This document shows, one piece after another, positions 21,500 to 23,003 of a stretch of DNA of 23,003 nucleotides. The DNA is taken from positions 1-23,003 of the forward strand of contig CAKTXR010000048.1 in assembly GCA_934631025.1 (NCBI GenBank), read 5' to 3'. The notes beneath the pieces are model-generated. The model saw only the letters and a list, made by a program, of their open reading frames with translations. It did not search any database and was not told the DNA's origin. Each line of letters starts with the position of its first letter. The stretch's first letter is position 1. Origin of the DNA: an uncultured Clostridia bacterium. GTDB taxonomy: Bacteria; Bacillota; Clostridia; Christensenellales; Aristaeellaceae. The translations under genes were made by a program, and so were the position numbers.

Positions 21500-22453
21500 T
21501 TGAGAATCGTCTATATGGGCACGCCGGAATTTGCCGTGCCGCCGCTTCAGGCGCTCATCGACAACGGCTATGAAATCGTGGGCGTATTCACGCAGCCCGA
21601 CAGGCCGGCAGGGCGCGGCAACAAGCTGACCGCCTGTCCGGTCAAGCAGCTGGCCATCCGGCACAATCTGCCCGTCTATCAATTCGAGAAGATCCGCCGC
21701 CGCGAGGGGCGCGAGGCGCTTGAGGCGCTGCATCCCGATCTCATGGTGACGGCGGCGTTCGGCCAGATTCTGTCGCAGCGCATACTCGACATCCCGCCGC
21801 TGGGCACGGTCAACGTTCACGCGTCGCTGCTGCCCGGCTATCGCGGCCCCGCGCCCATTAACTGGTGCATCGCGCTGGGCGAAAAGACCACCGGCGTGAC
21901 CACCATGTTCACCGACGCGGGCGTGGATACCGGCGATATTGCGCTCAAGGCTGAAACGCCCATCGGCGAGATGGAGACTGCGGGCGAGCTGACCGAGCGG
22001 CTCTCGCACATGGGCGCGGCGTTGCTCATTGAGACGCTGCATCGCGTCGCAAAAGGGGACTGCCCGCGCATAAAGCAGGACGAGGCGCTCATGAGCCGCC
22101 AGCCCATGCTCAGCCGCGAGGACGGCCTGATCGACTGGACGAAGAGCGCGCAGGAAATCGCCTGCCGCGTGCGCGGCTTCAATCCGTGGCCGGGCACGTT
22201 CACCTATCTGAGCGACGGCGGCGTGATGAAAATCTGGCTGGCGCGCGCTGTCGATATGGAAAACAGCGGGCAGCCGGGCGAGGTGATTGAGTCGTCGGCG
22301 AAGAAGGGACTGTTCGTGGCGTGCGGCGAGGGCGTGCTCGAGATCATCGAGATGCAGGCCCCCGGTTCAAAGCGAATGAACGCCAAGGCCTATCTGATGG
22401 GCAAGCCGCTGCCCGTCGGGACAATTTTCAATAGGGAGAGAATAACGCAATGA
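21500..22453 (+). CDS. fmt: Methionyl-tRNA formyltransferase (TTG start)
   Basis: A 317-residue enzyme that formylates initiator Met-tRNA using 10-formyl-tetrahydrofolate. It starts at TTG, reading MRIVYMGTPEFAVP, with AGGAGG 9 bases upstream; an ATG five codons later would cut into the conserved GTPEFAVP strand. The catalytic triad is N105, H107 (in NVHASLLPGYRGPAPINW) and D143 (in DAGVDTGDIA). The C-terminal tRNA-binding domain is present (VRGFNPWPGTFTYL onward). The stop overlaps the following gene by ATGA. Confidence 0.97.
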   Translation: MRIVYMGTPEFAVPPLQALIDNGYEIVGVFTQPDRPAGRGNKLTACPVKQLAIRHNLPVYQFEKIRRREGREALEALHPDLMVTAAFGQILSQRILDIPPLGTVNVHASLLPGYRGPAPINWCIALGEKTTGVTTMFTDAGVDTGDIALKAETPIGEMETAGELTERLSHMGAALLIETLHRVAKGDCPRIKQDEALMSRQPMLSREDGLIDWTKSAQEIACRVRGFNPWPGTFTYLSDGGVMKIWLARAVDMENSGQPGEVIESSAKKGLFVACGEGVLEIIEMQAPGSKRMNAKAYLMGKPLPVGTIFNRERITQ

Positions 22454-23003
22454 GCGATCGTCGCTTTGACAAACCCCGGACAGATACCCGCAAACCCGAC
22501 GGCGAGCGCCGCAGCTACGACCGCAAACCCGACGGCGAGCGCCGCAGCTACGACCGCAAACCCGACGGCGGGCGCCGCAGCTACGACCGCAAACCCGACG
22601 GCGAGCGCCGCAGCTACGACCGCAAACCCGACGGCGAGCGCCGCAGCTACGACCGCAAGCCCGATGGCGAGCGCCGCAGCTTTGATCGTAAGCCTGACAG
22701 CGAACGCCGCAGCTTTGATCGTAAGCCGGACGGCGAACGCCGCCCCTACGACCGTAAACCCGACGGTGAGCGCCGCTCGTTCGATCGTAAGCCTGACGGC
22801 GAACGCCGCAGCTTTGATCGCAAACCTGACGGTGAGCGCCGCTCGTTCGATCGTAAGCCCGACGGCGAACGCCGCAACTTCGATCGTAAACCCGACGGCG
22901 AGCGCCGCAGCTTCGATCGCAAACCGGACGGTGAGCGCCGCTCGTTCGATCGTAAGCCCGACGGCGAACGCCGCAACTTCGATCGTAAACCCGACGGCGA
23001 GCG
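22450..23003 (+). CDS. Gene with long 11-residue repeat N-terminus (5' part, runs off the right edge); identity unknown
   Basis: About 184 codons are open with no stop. The protein begins MSDRRFDKPRTDTRKPD and then consists only of GERRSYDRKPD-like units: 15 full copies, with S/N/P and Y/F variants and single GGRR and SERR forms. Each unit carries 4 basic and 3 acidic residues, giving a charged, low-complexity, almost surely disordered segment, as seen in RNA-binding tails. No signal peptide or catalytic motif is visible. The ATG overlaps the fmt stop (ATGA), so it belongs to the operon; a GGGAGAG stretch 9 bases upstream can serve as ribosome binding site. Bacillus synteny would put RsmB (16S rRNA C967 methyltransferase) here, so this may be an extended RsmB, another rRNA-modifying enzyme, or a stand-alone repeat protein. 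Confidence 0.8.
   Translation, partial: MSDRRFDKPRTDTRKPDGERRSYDRKPDGERRSYDRKPDGGRRSYDRKPDGERRSYDRKPDGERRSYDRKPDGERRSFDRKPDSERRSFDRKPDGERRPYDRKPDGERRSFDRKPDGERRSFDRKPDGERRSFDRKPDGERRNFDRKPDGERRSFDRKPDGERRSFDRKPDGERRNFDRKPDGE
22501..23003 (+). repeat. 33-bp tandem repeat array (15 full units plus the start of a 16th)
   Basis: Units of exactly 33 bases begin at 22501 and run to the window end without spacers, always in frame with the coding sequence. Units 1-5 are almost identical (AAACCCGACGGCGAGCGCCG core), with one GAG-to-GGG change in unit 3. Later units drift at third positions. Units 11 and 14 are identical to each other, as are 12 and 15, giving a 99-base higher-order period. The array continues beyond the window, so the copy number is a minimum. 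Confidence 0.95.

Noticed and set aside
22746..22976. Small repetitive open frame on the minus strand (SPSGLRS units)
   Set aside because: It is only the reverse complement of the in-frame 33-bp repeats; the plus-strand gene is coupled to fmt and has a start and ribosome binding site.
22501..23003. Possible CRISPR array (regular repeats of about 33 bases)
   Set aside because: There are no spacers: repeats are directly adjacent, keep the coding frame and vary mostly at third codon positions.

Overview
The window is GC-rich, gene-dense and free of mobile elements. It reads as chromosome of a low-profile Firmicute of the class Clostridia, a Christensenellales/Eubacteriales-like gut or rumen type. 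That placement is an inference from two Firmicutes gene orders and from family types; I could not run a phylogeny. The gene orders are yerC-pcrA-ligA and yicC(yloC)-remA-gmk-rpoZ-coaBC-priA-def-fmt, the latter matching the Bacillus subtilis ylo region. Family types pointing the same way are a RemA protein, LplB/LplC/DUF3502 sugar-transporter parts and a YesM/YesN two-component pair. Most genes have strong AGGAGG-type ribosome binding sites and many overlap by ATGA.

Left part (1-4239, minus strand): the 5' part of an OmpR-type response regulator running off the left edge, a small-molecule phosphotransferase of the APH/choline-kinase fold, and a shortened UvrA-like ABC ATPase lacking the UvrB-binding domain. 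The uvrA-like gene has a near-consensus promoter (TTGACA, 17 bp, TACAAT) in the divergent 200-bp spacer.

Middle part (4240-10536, plus strand): a carbohydrate-uptake cassette of two LplB/LplC-type permeases and a DUF3502-type solute-binding lipoprotein, then a terminator-like hairpin. A separate promoter follows, driving an AraC-type response regulator (YesN-like) and a YesM-like sensor kinase. The pair probably senses an extracellular glycan or sugar and activates the transporter, whose promoter has a perfect -10 but no recognisable -35. No ATPase gene is present, so a shared MsmX/MsmK-type ATPase encoded elsewhere is expected.

Right part (10537-23003, plus strand): a hairpin, then yerC-pcrA-ligA (a TrpR-fold regulator, a DNA-repair helicase and the NAD-dependent DNA ligase). 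Next is the long core operon yicC-remA-gmk-rpoZ-coaBC-priA-def-fmt: RNA turnover, a DNA-binding regulator, GMP phosphorylation, RNA polymerase omega, coenzyme A synthesis, replication restart, N-terminal deformylation and Met-tRNA formylation. The window ends inside a gene translationally coupled to fmt. Its first 184 codons are almost entirely an 11-residue repeat (GERRSYDRKPD-like, 33-bp units), a low-complexity basic segment and the most unusual object here. By synteny the missing 3' part could be the rRNA methyltransferase RsmB, but no catalytic domain is visible.

I found no tRNA, rRNA, CRISPR array, prophage, transposon or defence system. No stretch over 300 bases lacks a gene. The largest spacers are 4240-4439 (divergent promoters) and 10537-10695 (hairpin plus yerC promoter).
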